A stretch of DNA of 64,000 nucleotides from Stutzerimonas chloritidismutans AW-1 (GTDB lineage Bacteria > Pseudomonadota > Gammaproteobacteria > Pseudomonadales > Pseudomonadaceae): NCBI RefSeq assembly GCF_000495915.1, contig NZ_AOFQ01000005.1, positions 62,001 to 126,000 of the forward strand. Direction: 5' to 3'. Shown piece after piece: positions 34,303 to 42,282 of this stretch; within the stretch, counting starts at the first letter, position 1, and each line of letters opens with the position of its first letter. Position numbers and translations under genes: made by a program. The notes below the pieces were generated by a model. It was not told the DNA's origin, ran no database searches, and saw nothing but the letters and a program-made list of their open reading frames with translations.

Positions 34303-35019
34303 TTACTCGTCGTCGTAGAGCGTCAGCCCGTCCAGCACGGGCGCGTCGGCATCGAACACCAACATGCGAACGTCGGCGAGCGCAGCCAGGTGCAACACTT
34401 CCACGAGGGACTCCGGCACGCCCTTGGCCCGGTGCTCCTGCCGCAGCTCTTCGGCGGTGATGCCCTCGACATGCTGCAGGTTCGCATCCGTCCAGGGGGT
34501 GGCGATCAGCTTCACGCCGACCGCCGGGCTGTAGGGAATGCGGAAGGCGACGAACAGAAAGCCGCTCGGCGTGGCGACGTCCGCCAGTTCGGCGAGGAAG
34601 CGGCCGGCCTCCTCGGTGATGTGCGCCGAACTGATTTCCCAGGCACGGCTGTAGAAGCCGGTCTCGAAGCGCAGGCGCCGCACCACCTCGCGCGCGGCTT
34701 CCTCGGAGTAGGTATCGCCGACGTGCAGCGGCTGGCCGGCTTCTTCGGCCATGACGGCGTAGACGAGGTTTCGGGCGATACCGTGGCTGGGGCACTGCGC
34801 GTCCAGCTCGGGCGGCACGTTCTGGCCCTCGGTGATCAGCGCGAAGTCGTCGCAGAAGACGCAGGCATGGCGCTCGACCTGGCTGTCCGGCAGGTGCGAC
34901 TGCGAGACGTGCAGCGGCAGGTAGCTCAGCGGGCAGTCGTCGTCGTAGGAAATCGCCAGCAGCCGCTGCACGGACAGGCCATCGTAGCCGCGGGCGAAGG
35001 GATTGTTGGAATGGGACAT
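34303..35019 (-). CDS. Conserved ICE protein with DUF5983-like C-terminus
   Basis: 238 residues. The N-terminal part has paired cysteines and histidines (HACVFCDDF, AQCPSHGIARN), possibly a metal site. The middle has FETGFYSRAWEISSAHITEE. The C-terminal RMLVFDADAPVLDGLTLYDD resembles the DUF5983 ending found in ICE and prophage proteins. It is cytoplasmic by composition. I infer backbone status from its place in the block; no biochemical role is evident. Confidence 0.68.
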   Translation of the reverse strand: MSHSNNPFARGYDGLSVQRLLAISYDDDCPLSYLPLHVSQSHLPDSQVERHACVFCDDFALITEGQNVPPELDAQCPSHGIARNLVYAVMAEEAGQPLHVGDTYSEEAAREVVRRLRFETGFYSRAWEISSAHITEEAGRFLAELADVATPSGFLFVAFRIPYSPAVGVKLIATPWTDANLQHVEGITAEELRQEHRAKGVPESLVEVLHLAALADVRMLVFDADAPVLDGLTLYDDE

Positions 35020-35048
35020 GGGATTCCTCCAGCAGAGGATGGCCGAGG

Positions 35049-35068
35049 CAATCCCCTGCCGGGGATTG
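35049..35068 (-). repeat. Leader hairpin before the 34303-35019 gene
   Basis: CAATCCCC, loop TGCC, GGGGATTG, a perfect 8-bp stem 30 bp upstream of the start codon. No U-tract follows. Confidence 0.5.
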
Positions 35069-35145
35069 AACCCCAGCGAGTGGATGAAGTGGCAACCGGT
35101 CAGCCGGCCGCGGCGTCGGGCCGCCCTGGTGGCGGGCGGTGCAGG

Positions 35146-35172
35146 TCAGTGGAAGATGGTGATTCGGGACAT
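35146..35172 (-). other. 8-codon ORF with its own ribosome-binding site and leader hairpin
   Basis: ATG at 35172 is preceded by AGGAG and reads MSRITIFH then TGA. It lies between two ICE genes and has the same hairpin-plus-RBS leader as full-length neighbours. It may be a remnant start of a lost ICE gene or a short leader peptide. Confidence 0.25.
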
Positions 35173-35193
35173 GGCCGCTCCTGCGAAAAGAAG

Positions 35194-35229
35194 GAGGGAC
35201 ATGGCCCCGAACGAGGACGCATGTCCCTC
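35194..35229 (-). repeat. 10-bp hairpin upstream of the 8-codon ORF
   Basis: Arms GAGGGACATG and CATGTCCCTC, perfect, with CTTCTTTTC following on the - strand. It is the longest uninterrupted outer stem of the series along with the one at 33180. Confidence 0.55.
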
Positions 35230-35269
35230 GTGGGGTGGGATGAAAAGACGGTGGGTTGCCAGGCGCGGC

Positions 35270-35662
35270 TCACCAGCCGTTGTAGTGCAGCGTGAGGTCA
35301 GCGATGACCTGGCGCCGTTCCAGATCGAGGCCGCCGAAGTCGGACAGCCCCTCGAAGCCGCAACGCTTGAGCATCGCGCCGCCCTCGCGGGAGTTGTAGA
35401 AGCTCACCATCGCGGACAGGAACATGCGTTGACCGCTGCTCAGCACGCCCAGGGCGTCGTTGAGCATCAGCATGTTGGGCCGCAGGTCCCACTTGGTGGT
35501 GGCACGCTGCAGACCTTCGCGTGTGCCGTCGCCGAACCACTCGTGGCCGGCGATTTCGGCGCCGCGCTTCCATGCTTGGAAGAACGCTTCGGGCGCTTGG
35601 GAAAAATGCAGATCCTCCAGAGCGATCAGGTCGAGTACGTCTTGGGGCAAGGACTGGTTCAT
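35270..35662 (-). CDS. Conserved ICE protein, unknown function
   Basis: 130 residues. Contains DVLDLIALEDLHFSQAPEAF, KRGAEIAGHEWFGDGTREGL, LMLNDALGVLSSGQRMFLSA and VSFYNSREGGAMLKRCGFEG. Soluble and mostly helical. It follows the 35687-35938 gene by 24 bp, so the two are co-transcribed. No domain recognised beyond the family resemblance to PFGI-1-type backbone proteins. Confidence 0.68.
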   Translation of the reverse strand: MNQSLPQDVLDLIALEDLHFSQAPEAFFQAWKRGAEIAGHEWFGDGTREGLQRATTKWDLRPNMLMLNDALGVLSSGQRMFLSAMVSFYNSREGGAMLKRCGFEGLSDFGGLDLERRQVIADLTLHYNGW

Positions 35663-35686
35663 GAGGAATCTCCTGGCGAGAGGGTT

Positions 35687-35938
35687 TCAAGGCTTAAGCC
35701 GCTGTTGCCAGTGGCCTGTCTCCAGGGCATGGCGGGCGGCCTGGTACGAACGGAAGTACTGGACGGACTCACGCGAGACCGGACCTTCTGCATCGGTGGT
35801 GCCGATGTAGTGGCCGGCGGCGCTGTGGCAGACCTGCAGGGGCAGGCGCTTGCCGATGTGGACCAGGGCCAGATGGCCGATGGAATCGGCACAGGCCTGT
35901 GCGGGGCTGGGAAGCACCGCTGGGGGCGGACGGGGCAT
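35687..35938 (-). CDS. Small conserved ICE protein, unknown function
   Basis: 83 residues from ATG 35938 (AGGAG 6 bp upstream); an earlier in-frame start at 35968 lacks a site. Pro-rich N-terminus, then LALVHIGKRLPLQVCHSAAG and YFRSYQAARHALETGHWQQ. It is the first gene of the topB-distal block. It is preceded by a CGGGAG/CTCCCG leader hairpin and copy C of the intergenic repeat. Confidence 0.6.
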   Translation of the reverse strand: MPRPPPAVLPSPAQACADSIGHLALVHIGKRLPLQVCHSAAGHYIGTTDAEGPVSRESVQYFRSYQAARHALETGHWQQRLKP

Positions 35939-36418
35939 GGCAATCTCCTGGCGAAGGTCGGAGGCCACATCCCGAACGGGAGCGGAAACCTCCCGGTGGA
36001 TGGAACAAAGCAGGCATCGGCGCCGCGAGGGCGTGCGTCCGCGGTGGTCGATGCGAAGCGGACTGGGCGGGTCGCACGGAGGAGCTCCGCGGCAGCCGGA
36101 TGACCCTGGCTGCTGGCATGGTGCTGACGAGTCAGCGACGCATGATGGGAGGATCGGCGCGAGGAGGGTCGCTGTGGTCCAAGAAACAGAAATCCGTCAT
36201 CACCGCAATGCCGCCGAATCCGGCTAGTGCCCTATGCACCAGGACCCGGTTGGGTACGACTGGTGCTGCGACGAAGCGATGGCGTATTGCGTATTGCGTA
36301 TGAAGGCTGCGCCAGATGCTCCAGTGCTTGAATGCACCGAAAAGTCACTGCCTGACGGGATGAGATGGCTACACTGCGAGCGTTGCACCATTACGGCGAT
36401 GGGGGCACATGGAGCGGA
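35939..36418. other. 480-bp divergent spacer
   Basis: Separates the - strand ICE block from the + strand PIN-like gene. It holds the leader hairpin of the 35687 gene (about 35970-35996) and copy C of the intergenic repeat (about 36086-36150; GGCTGCTGGCATG then GCTGACGAGTCAGC). I see no gene. The promoter of the PIN-like gene should be here, but no clear -35/-10 pair stands out. Confidence 0.5.
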
Positions 36419-37477
36419 ATGGACACAACGAGAGACTTCGACTTAGTGGAGCCGCTGATCGGCGAGACATGGGTGGTGGATGGGAAGGTGGCGGCCTCAC
36501 CACCTGGCGAGATCGATGCGCTGTATATCCGGCCGATGCTGCACCAATGGGGATCGGTGCCATCGGGCTCGAAGGTGCTGCATTCACTGGTGCTCGACAA
36601 CAATGTGCTGACCGACATGGTCGAAGGCCGTCGTTCGGCCAACACCGACTATCTGGAGAACCTTCTGCGCTCGAAGCCGTTGGAGCTGAACCCGGTGATG
36701 GCCATGCTCGAACAGCGGCAGAAGTTTGGAGGCGCCAGCCAGGCACTGCATGATTTTGCCGAGTTGCTGGGGCAGCGCTTTGGTGCCTGGGCGGCCAAGC
36801 AAAATGCCGGATACTTCGACAGGTTGCTGGAGGACGGCAAGCCTGAGCTTGCGCAGAACATAGCCCTGCTGTCGGGCTACCTGCCAGCCATTCTGTACAT
36901 CTACCACCAGCCTGGCAGTGCGGAATCCAAGCTGGAGTGGTTGAGTGGCCTGATCCAGGCGGTGGATCTGCCATTCCTGCAATTGCCCTTCTATCTTGCT
37001 GCGTTGTTGTTTCTCGTGAAGGAACAACCTGCGCTGTTCCGCAACAAGGTCATCCGCAAGGTGAAGAGTGACACCAAGTTGATGGCCAGCCTTGAGGAGC
37101 AGAAGAAGGCGGTGCTGAATCTTGCGCACGATGTGATGCTGCCTGCGGTAGCGATTTTTCCTGCCGGTGTCGAGGGCACGATCGTGTTTCCATACATCGC
37201 CACCCGCGACTACTTGTTGCAGGATTTCCTGGGGGAAATCCGTTGCCGTGCCGTCGTGGCGATCCCAGGTGGTCGAGCCAATGGCGCTTGGGAGTTGAAT
37301 CCAACCGGTCATATCCATGCGCGACTAGGCGAAGTCGTCGCCCGCTGTCTACCCAAACGCGCGGGGCCTGGAACTGTGGCGGAGCAGTCGGTGCGTCGCG
37401 CGAACCTGCGAGCGTTCTCGGACAGCTATCTGGCGAAATGCCTGCTGCTGAAGAAGCAGCCCGGCACGCTTGAGTGA
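36419..37477 (+). CDS. Unknown protein with possible PIN-like domain, cargo gene in the ICE
   Basis: 352 residues from ATG 36419 (GGAG 6 bp upstream). The N-terminal LHSLVLDNNVLTDMVEGRR has the leading Asp of a PIN nuclease. ELNPVMAMLEQRQ supplies an acidic second site, and NLAHDVMLPA with YIATRDYLLQDFL could supply the later acids. A hydrophobic stretch (LPFLQLPFYLAALLFLV) lies mid-protein and is probably core, not membrane. It is the only + strand gene between the ICE block and topB, which suggests a cargo insertion, perhaps for defence or addiction. The PIN assignment is weak; it is otherwise unrecognised. Confidence 0.6.
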   Translation: MDTTRDFDLVEPLIGETWVVDGKVAASPPGEIDALYIRPMLHQWGSVPSGSKVLHSLVLDNNVLTDMVEGRRSANTDYLENLLRSKPLELNPVMAMLEQRQKFGGASQALHDFAELLGQRFGAWAAKQNAGYFDRLLEDGKPELAQNIALLSGYLPAILYIYHQPGSAESKLEWLSGLIQAVDLPFLQLPFYLAALLFLVKEQPALFRNKVIRKVKSDTKLMASLEEQKKAVLNLAHDVMLPAVAIFPAGVEGTIVFPYIATRDYLLQDFLGEIRCRAVVAIPGGRANGAWELNPTGHIHARLGEVVARCLPKRAGPGTVAEQSVRRANLRAFSDSYLAKCLLLKKQPGTLE

Positions 37478-38022
37478 AAGCTGGCAGGTCGGCAGATCTC
37501 CATGAGTCGTTGAGGTCATGGTGTTTCCTGTTCGGGTTTCGGGAAGGCTGGAAAAAGGCGCCGAAGACCTGCAGGTCTTCGGCTATCGAACAAGAAACCA
37601 CCCGTGGGCTGGCACAGCGCCTGGCCGTCGTCGGAGCCGTCCGCTGTCGCAGCATTCACACCCGACCCGTGTCGTGGTTGGGGCCGAAATCCTTTGGCAC
37701 GCATACGCGCACAAAGGGAGCCCGTTGTTCCGCCGGCGGGCACCGGCACGGAGTACCCTCGGCCCAAGGGGCCTCCTCACGGCTCGCGCGGCGGCAAGGC
37801 GTCAGGAAGCCCCTCGTGACCGAGGCAAGGCACACCGATCAAGGGAATGGCGGCGGGCGCGATTCGTGGGAGCAATGACCTTCTCGCCCCGTCGCCCGAT
37901 GGCGGGCAGACGGGGCGCGCACACCGTTGCAGAAGGAGGCGCGCGCTTTGGAGTCCCGCGCGGTGCGGGACGTTTGCCTCGCCGCCAGTGAAGTGGCCGG
38001 CGCGGCAGGGGGAAAGCGAGGA
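37478..38022. other. 545-bp region between convergent genes
   Basis: No supportable gene: overlapping frames are out of register with each other and have no ribosome-binding sites. It contains one strong hairpin (37561-37582), annotated separately. The segment near 37830-37990 is very GC-rich. Confidence 0.5.
37552..37582 (-). terminator. Likely terminator of the topB transcript
   Basis: CCGAAGACC and GGTCTTCGG form a 9-bp perfect stem with a 4-nt centre. On the - strand it is followed by CGCC and TTTTT. It lies about 440 bp past the topB stop and also downstream of the convergent PIN-like gene. Confidence 0.5.
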
Positions 38023-40038
38023 TCAGGACGCCTTGGAGGCAGCGCGCCGCTTGCGCGGTGCGCTGCGCCGGCCCGTCGGGGACTCGATCGGCAACGTACC
38101 CTTGCAGTCCGGGTAGCGCGAGCAGGACCAGAACGCGCCGCTCTTGCCCGTGCGCTGCTGCATCGGTGCGCCGCACTGCGGGCAGGCCGGCGCCGGCGGC
38201 AGCTTGAGCGAGAGCGTTGCGCCGCGGTACTGCTGCACGAGCTGGCCGACCCACACGGACTGCTTCTCGATGAAGGTGTCCAGCGCCATTTGGCCGGCCT
38301 CGATCATGTCGAGCGCCTGCTCCCACACCGCCGTGGTGCCGGGGTCGGCGATGGCCGAGGGCACCGCGTCGATGAGCGTGAATGCCGCGTCGGAAGCGCG
38401 GACGGCGCGGCCTTTCTTGACCAGGTAGCCGCGACCGATCAGACCGTTGATGATGTTGGCGCGTGTCGCCTCGGTGCCGATGCCGGTGGTATCTCGCAGC
38501 TTCTGTTTCAGGCGCGGGTCGGTCACGAACTTGGCGACGGTCTTCATGGCCTTGATCAGCTCGCCCTGCGTGTAGGGTTTGGGCGGCAGCGTCTTCAGCG
38601 CCTTGAGATCCACCTTTCCGACCGGGCAGGACAGGCCCGCATGCAGGGCGGGCAGCACCTGGCTGCGCTGCGCATCCTCGCCATCGGCATCGTCCGGCCC
38701 CGGCGTCGCCAGCACCTCACGCCAGCCGGTGACGGCGATCTGCTTGCCCACGGCCGCCAGCGACTGACTGCCGCACGAGAACTGCGCTACCGTCCGGTCG
38801 AACTCATGGTGCGGGAGGAACTGCGCGAGGTAATGGGCGCGGATCAGCCGGTAGACGGCCAGTTCCTTCTCGTTCATGGCCGACAGGTTGGCGGGCTCCA
38901 GCGTCGGGATGATGCCGTGGTGAGCCGACACCTTGCCGTCGTTCCATGCACCCGAGCGCTGTTGGCGATCCAGGCGGTCGATCAGCGGCCGCAGGCTGGG
39001 GTCGGTCTTGACCAGGCTGTCGAGTACGGTCGGCACCTCGGCCAGCATGCTCTCGGGTAGGTAGCCCGAATCCGAGCGCGGATACGTTGTCGCCTTGTGT
39101 GTCTCGTACAGCGCCTGGGCAATGTCCAGCGTCTCCTGCACGTCGAGGCCCAACTGCTTGGAGCACACCTCCTGCAGCGTGCCCAGGTCGAACGGCAGCG
39201 GCGGTGCCTCGCGCACGCGCTCGGTGTCCACCGACACGACCTGCGCATCGCGTGCCGCGCGAATGCGATCCGCAGCCTGCTGCGCCACCGGCTGCTGAAG
39301 GCAGCGACCCGCTGCATCCGTGCTGCCTTCGGGCGGTATCCAGCTCGCGGTGAAGGATTGGCCGGCATGGGATAGCAGCACATCCACGGCCCAATACGGC
39401 ATGGAGACGAATCGCGCGATCTCGCGATCACGATCCACGACCAACTTCAGCGTCGGCGTCTGCACGCGCCCCACCGACAGCACGCCCGTATAGCCGGCCT
39501 GGCGCCCCAGCAGGGTGAACAAGCGGCTCAGGTTCATCCCGATCAGCCAGTCGGCACGCGAACGGGCGAGTGCGGAGAAATACAGCGGCAGCGTCTCGGC
39601 GGACGGTTTGAGCGCGCCCAGCGCCTTGCGGATCGACGAATCGTTGAGCGCCGACAGCCACAGGCGCTGAATCGGCCCGCGGTAGTCGCATAGGTCGATG
39701 ATCTCGCGGGCGATCATCTCGCCCTCGCGGTCGGCGTCGGTCGCAATCACCAGCTCACCCGCCTTGGCGACGAGCTGCTGCACGACCTTGAATTGCGCTG
39801 CGGTCGCCGCCTTGGGCTCGACACGCCAACGCTCAGGAAGAATGGGCAGTTGCTCGATGGCCCAGCGCTTGTATTGCTCGCCGTAGCCTTCGGGCGGAAC
39901 CGCCTCCACCAGATGACCGATGCACCAGGTCACGACGACACCCGCGCCGCTGTAGCAGCCGTTGCCGCGTTGAACGGCGCCCAGCACACGGGCGATGTCC
40001 TTGCCCTGGGACGGCTTCTCGCACAGGAACACGCGCAT
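38023..40038 (-). CDS. topB: DNA topoisomerase III (ICE-borne)
   Basis: 671 residues, a type IA topoisomerase. TOPRIM acidic site ATDADREGE (about 100-108). The catalytic Tyr is in the TTYPRSDSGYLP block, and the motif IGTEATRANIINGLIGRGYL follows. One C-terminal zinc finger (CPQC...CSRYPDC) and a basic tail. It relaxes or decatenates DNA and probably assists ICE replication and transfer. It is regularly found next to ssb in PFGI-1/clc-type ICEs. The start ATG lies 208 bp downstream of a perfect palindrome at 40246. Confidence 0.94.
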   Translation of the reverse strand: MRVFLCEKPSQGKDIARVLGAVQRGNGCYSGAGVVVTWCIGHLVEAVPPEGYGEQYKRWAIEQLPILPERWRVEPKAATAAQFKVVQQLVAKAGELVIATDADREGEMIAREIIDLCDYRGPIQRLWLSALNDSSIRKALGALKPSAETLPLYFSALARSRADWLIGMNLSRLFTLLGRQAGYTGVLSVGRVQTPTLKLVVDRDREIARFVSMPYWAVDVLLSHAGQSFTASWIPPEGSTDAAGRCLQQPVAQQAADRIRAARDAQVVSVDTERVREAPPLPFDLGTLQEVCSKQLGLDVQETLDIAQALYETHKATTYPRSDSGYLPESMLAEVPTVLDSLVKTDPSLRPLIDRLDRQQRSGAWNDGKVSAHHGIIPTLEPANLSAMNEKELAVYRLIRAHYLAQFLPHHEFDRTVAQFSCGSQSLAAVGKQIAVTGWREVLATPGPDDADGEDAQRSQVLPALHAGLSCPVGKVDLKALKTLPPKPYTQGELIKAMKTVAKFVTDPRLKQKLRDTTGIGTEATRANIINGLIGRGYLVKKGRAVRASDAAFTLIDAVPSAIADPGTTAVWEQALDMIEAGQMALDTFIEKQSVWVGQLVQQYRGATLSLKLPPAPACPQCGAPMQQRTGKSGAFWSCSRYPDCKGTLPIESPTGRRSAPRKRRAASKAS

Positions 40039-40245
40039 GAAGCCTCCTTGGAAATGTGCGGTTCATCGGATGGGCGTCAGCTTGGCGGCGCCAGGAGATG
40101 CCGACAGCAAGGAAGCCGATTGATGCAGACACCGCTTTGTGATCGGCAGGCGGGCCGTTGCCGCAGCGGTGCGCATGGACCGCAGGAGCTGGCGCAGCAA
40201 GAGCGTCGTTTGGGGAGGGTGGCTGGAACTCCGTGGACGACCTTG

Positions 40246-40268
40246 GAGCTATCCCCCGGGGATAGCTC
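40246..40268. promoter_or_regulatory. Perfect 23-bp palindrome upstream of topB
   Basis: Arms GAGCTATCCCC and GGGGATAGCTC around one C. Its core CTATCCCC-N-GGGGATAG recurs at 42168-42184 and 43534-43550. Lying 5' of topB and 3' of ssb, it may be a binding site for an ICE regulator. The rest of the 294-bp topB-ssb spacer shows no gene. Confidence 0.55.
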
Positions 40269-40332
40269 GCTGGTGCATCGCGGGCGTATGACGGTTGCTA
40301 CAGCCGCCCTCGGGGGAGCGGCGATGGGTGAA

Positions 40333-40716
40333 CTACTGTCCTCCGGCCGGCTTAGCGCTCAGCGCCACCGACTCGATGCGGTACGGCAGGATGCCCACGC
40401 GCCGGGCCTCGACCTTGAAGGTCACCCGTTCGTTCTCGTCGGCGTCCTCCCATTCGTCGCGCACGGTGCGGCCCTCGACCAGCACCCGCATACCTTTCTG
40501 GTACAGCGTCTTCCAGTGCTCGGCGTCGCGGTGCCACAGCTCCACGGGCGCCCAAAAGCCGCCGCGATCTTCGTACTCGCCGTCCTTCTTCGGGATCGGG
40601 TTGTCGAAGTAGACGTTCAGGCGAAGCAGCCGGCGCGGCTCGTCGTTGCCGTTCGGAAATTCGCGGTAGTCCGGCGCAGAACCGATGTTGCCCTCGCCGA
40701 CGAAGTGCGTGCTCAT
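40333..40716 (-). CDS. ssb: Single-stranded DNA-binding protein (ICE type)
   Basis: 127 residues from ATG 40716, which overlaps the DUF3158 stop as ATGA. OB-fold blocks: FVGEGNIGSAPDYREFP, LLRLNVYFDNPIPKKDGEYE, FWAPVELWHRDAEHW and YQKGMRVLVEGRTVRDEWED. It lacks the acidic DDDIPF-type tail of chromosomal SSB. It should coat single-stranded ICE DNA during transfer or replication. The gene is in the conserved TIGR03761-DUF3158-ssb-topB order. Confidence 0.9.
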   Translation of the reverse strand: MSTHFVGEGNIGSAPDYREFPNGNDEPRRLLRLNVYFDNPIPKKDGEYEDRGGFWAPVELWHRDAEHWKTLYQKGMRVLVEGRTVRDEWEDADENERVTFKVEARRVGILPYRIESVALSAKPAGGQ

Positions 40717-41261
40717 GGTGACTCCTTGGTGGTGGGTGGAACGGACGCGGTATGCCCGTGGACGCGCCGCAGGTAAGCCGCTTCGGCCTGCGCGGCCTTG
40801 TTGGCGCATTCCAGGGCTTGGCGAGCGATGCTGTGGGTCAGGCTGATCTGCATGTTCAGCACGATGCGCTGCAATTCGATCGCGTACAGCTCGTCGATCA
40901 GCGAGGCCGGCGTCGCGGGGTTGGCCAGCAGGGCCTCCCACAACGCCACGCCCATGGAGGAACGGTCGAGGTTGCGCCAGCGCAGGAAGGTCGTCCCTGC
41001 GCCAGTGGCCTGCTGGGCCAGTTGCACGTCGAGCAGACTGAATGGATAGGCGCGCGCCTGGGGCAGCACGCGCCGCTGCGCCAGGCCAATCACGTCGTCG
41101 CGCAGCGCTGCGCACTGGCTGGCCCAGGTCTCCAGACTCCCCTTACCCTTAAAAGGCTGTAAAAGGCCTTTTAGGTAGCCTGCGTGTTCCAGCCGCTGGA
41201 AGTCCGCCTGTTCCAGCGCCACGAAGCGCGTGGAGTGGCTGATAGGGGGTGATGCTGTCAT
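40713..41261 (-). CDS. DUF3158 family ICE protein
   Basis: 182 residues. Contains DFQRLEHAGYLKGLLQPFKG, LETWASQCAALRDDVIGLAQ, TFLRWRNLDRSSMGVALWE and LQRIVLNMQISLTHSIARQA, matching the DUF3158 proteins found beside ssb in these ICEs. Mostly helical and soluble. It overlaps TIGR03761 (4 bp) and ssb (4 bp), so the three are translationally coupled. A role in element replication is inferred from partners only. Confidence 0.82.
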   Translation of the reverse strand: MTASPPISHSTRFVALEQADFQRLEHAGYLKGLLQPFKGKGSLETWASQCAALRDDVIGLAQRRVLPQARAYPFSLLDVQLAQQATGAGTTFLRWRNLDRSSMGVALWEALLANPATPASLIDELYAIELQRIVLNMQISLTHSIARQALECANKAAQAEAAYLRRVHGHTASVPPTTKESP

Positions 41262-42046
41262 GCGCCAACACCCTCATCGCCCGCGGCACCATCGGCTGCG
41301 CCACCCGTGGGAGCCTGCGCATCGGGCACGATGGCAGGCGCAGCAGGCGGCGTGCCGGGCTTGTTCGACCGCCGCGCGATGGGTGGCGCGAAGCGCGAGC
41401 GGCGCGCGCCTTCCAGCACGTCCTGCGGCAACTCGCCGAACTTCTCCAGCGCCGCTCGCGCCGCCGCGTTCTTCGCCGCGAAGTCGTCGCGCGTCGTGCC
41501 CGAGTAGCGGTACTGCTGGGCCAGCGAGAACAGGCTGCGCAGCGCGTGCGCGCCATCATTGAGCCAGCGCTCCAAGGTGCTGCGGTCGATCAGCGCCGTG
41601 TGGTGGGCCAGGATGAGCTTGCGTGCCAGGTCGTCGTAGTCGGCCAGCAGGTACACCGCCATGAAGCCGAGTTGTGCATTCACGAACAGCGGCAGCTTCA
41701 CCGGCTGCACATTCATGTTCTCGCCCAGGGACAGCGCCGCTGGCACGTCGGCCAGGGCCTGATCCACCTGTTCGCGCAGGGTCTGCAAGCGGGTCTTGGT
41801 GTCGGCGAGCTTGTCCTCGATCCGCAACATCCACCAGTCCGAGTACGGGTCGTCCTGCTCGGCGCCGCGCTTCATCTTGTTCATGGCGCCGATGAAGCCG
41901 TTGAGACCGATGATGCCGGGGCGCCCCTCGGTCGGCGCGCGGCCGTGCCAGATGCGCGAAGCGTGGTGCGTGTGCAGCGTCAGCGACATCGCGCTGCGCA
42001 GCGATCCCAGATTCAGTTGCAGGGGTTCTGTGCGTTCGTTGGCCAT
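41258..42046 (-). CDS. ICE protein, TIGR03761 family
   Basis: 262 residues. N-terminal MANERTEPLQLNLGSLRSAM and LTLHTHHASRIWHGRAPTEG; central GIIGLNGFIGAMNKMKRGAE and DDPYSDWWMLRIEDKL; Ala/Pro-rich tail. The pattern fits TIGR03761, a family restricted to these conjugative elements and thought to join the replication complex with DUF3158, SSB and TopB. The ATG is 122 bp downstream of a CTATCCCC palindrome, which may carry its promoter. Confidence 0.85.
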   Translation of the reverse strand: MANERTEPLQLNLGSLRSAMSLTLHTHHASRIWHGRAPTEGRPGIIGLNGFIGAMNKMKRGAEQDDPYSDWWMLRIEDKLADTKTRLQTLREQVDQALADVPAALSLGENMNVQPVKLPLFVNAQLGFMAVYLLADYDDLARKLILAHHTALIDRSTLERWLNDGAHALRSLFSLAQQYRYSGTTRDDFAAKNAAARAALEKFGELPQDVLEGARRSRFAPPIARRSNKPGTPPAAPAIVPDAQAPTGGAADGAAGDEGVGA

Positions 42047-42145
42047 GTGAGCGACTCGCGGTGAAGGGGCGAGTCGCCAGCATCGGCATCGGCCGGAAGG
42101 CTGTCAGTCAACAAACCGCAGCCCATGCGTGCCCGGATTGTTCCG

Positions 42146-42184
42146 CACGGAAGGCTGTGTGTGCCGGCTATCCCCTGGGGATAG
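42146..42184 (+). repeat. Left copy of a 39-bp direct repeat flanking the PLD-like gene
   Basis: CACGGAAGGC, 8 unmatched bases, CCG, one base, then the palindrome CTATCCCCTGGGGATAG (42168-42184). The same order and spacing occur at 43512-43550. It lies upstream of both the TIGR03761 gene (- strand) and the PLD-like gene (+ strand). Confidence 0.7.
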
Positions 42185-42282
42185 GTCTTGAGCCCGCGAT
42201 GCTTGATGTCTGGGCGTGAACCATGACAATGACTGGGGGTGCATCGCACCTGGGTTGCTGCGCAGAAGAACGAGGGGAAAAC

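Noticed and set aside
33215..35095. 626-codon - strand frame
   Set aside because: Only the last 265 codons (from 34012) are coding; the upstream part is out of frame with the real 34303-35019 gene.
37518..37991. Several + strand ORFs between the PIN-like gene and topB
   Set aside because: Mutually overlapping, no ribosome-binding site, no conserved motif; treated as non-coding.
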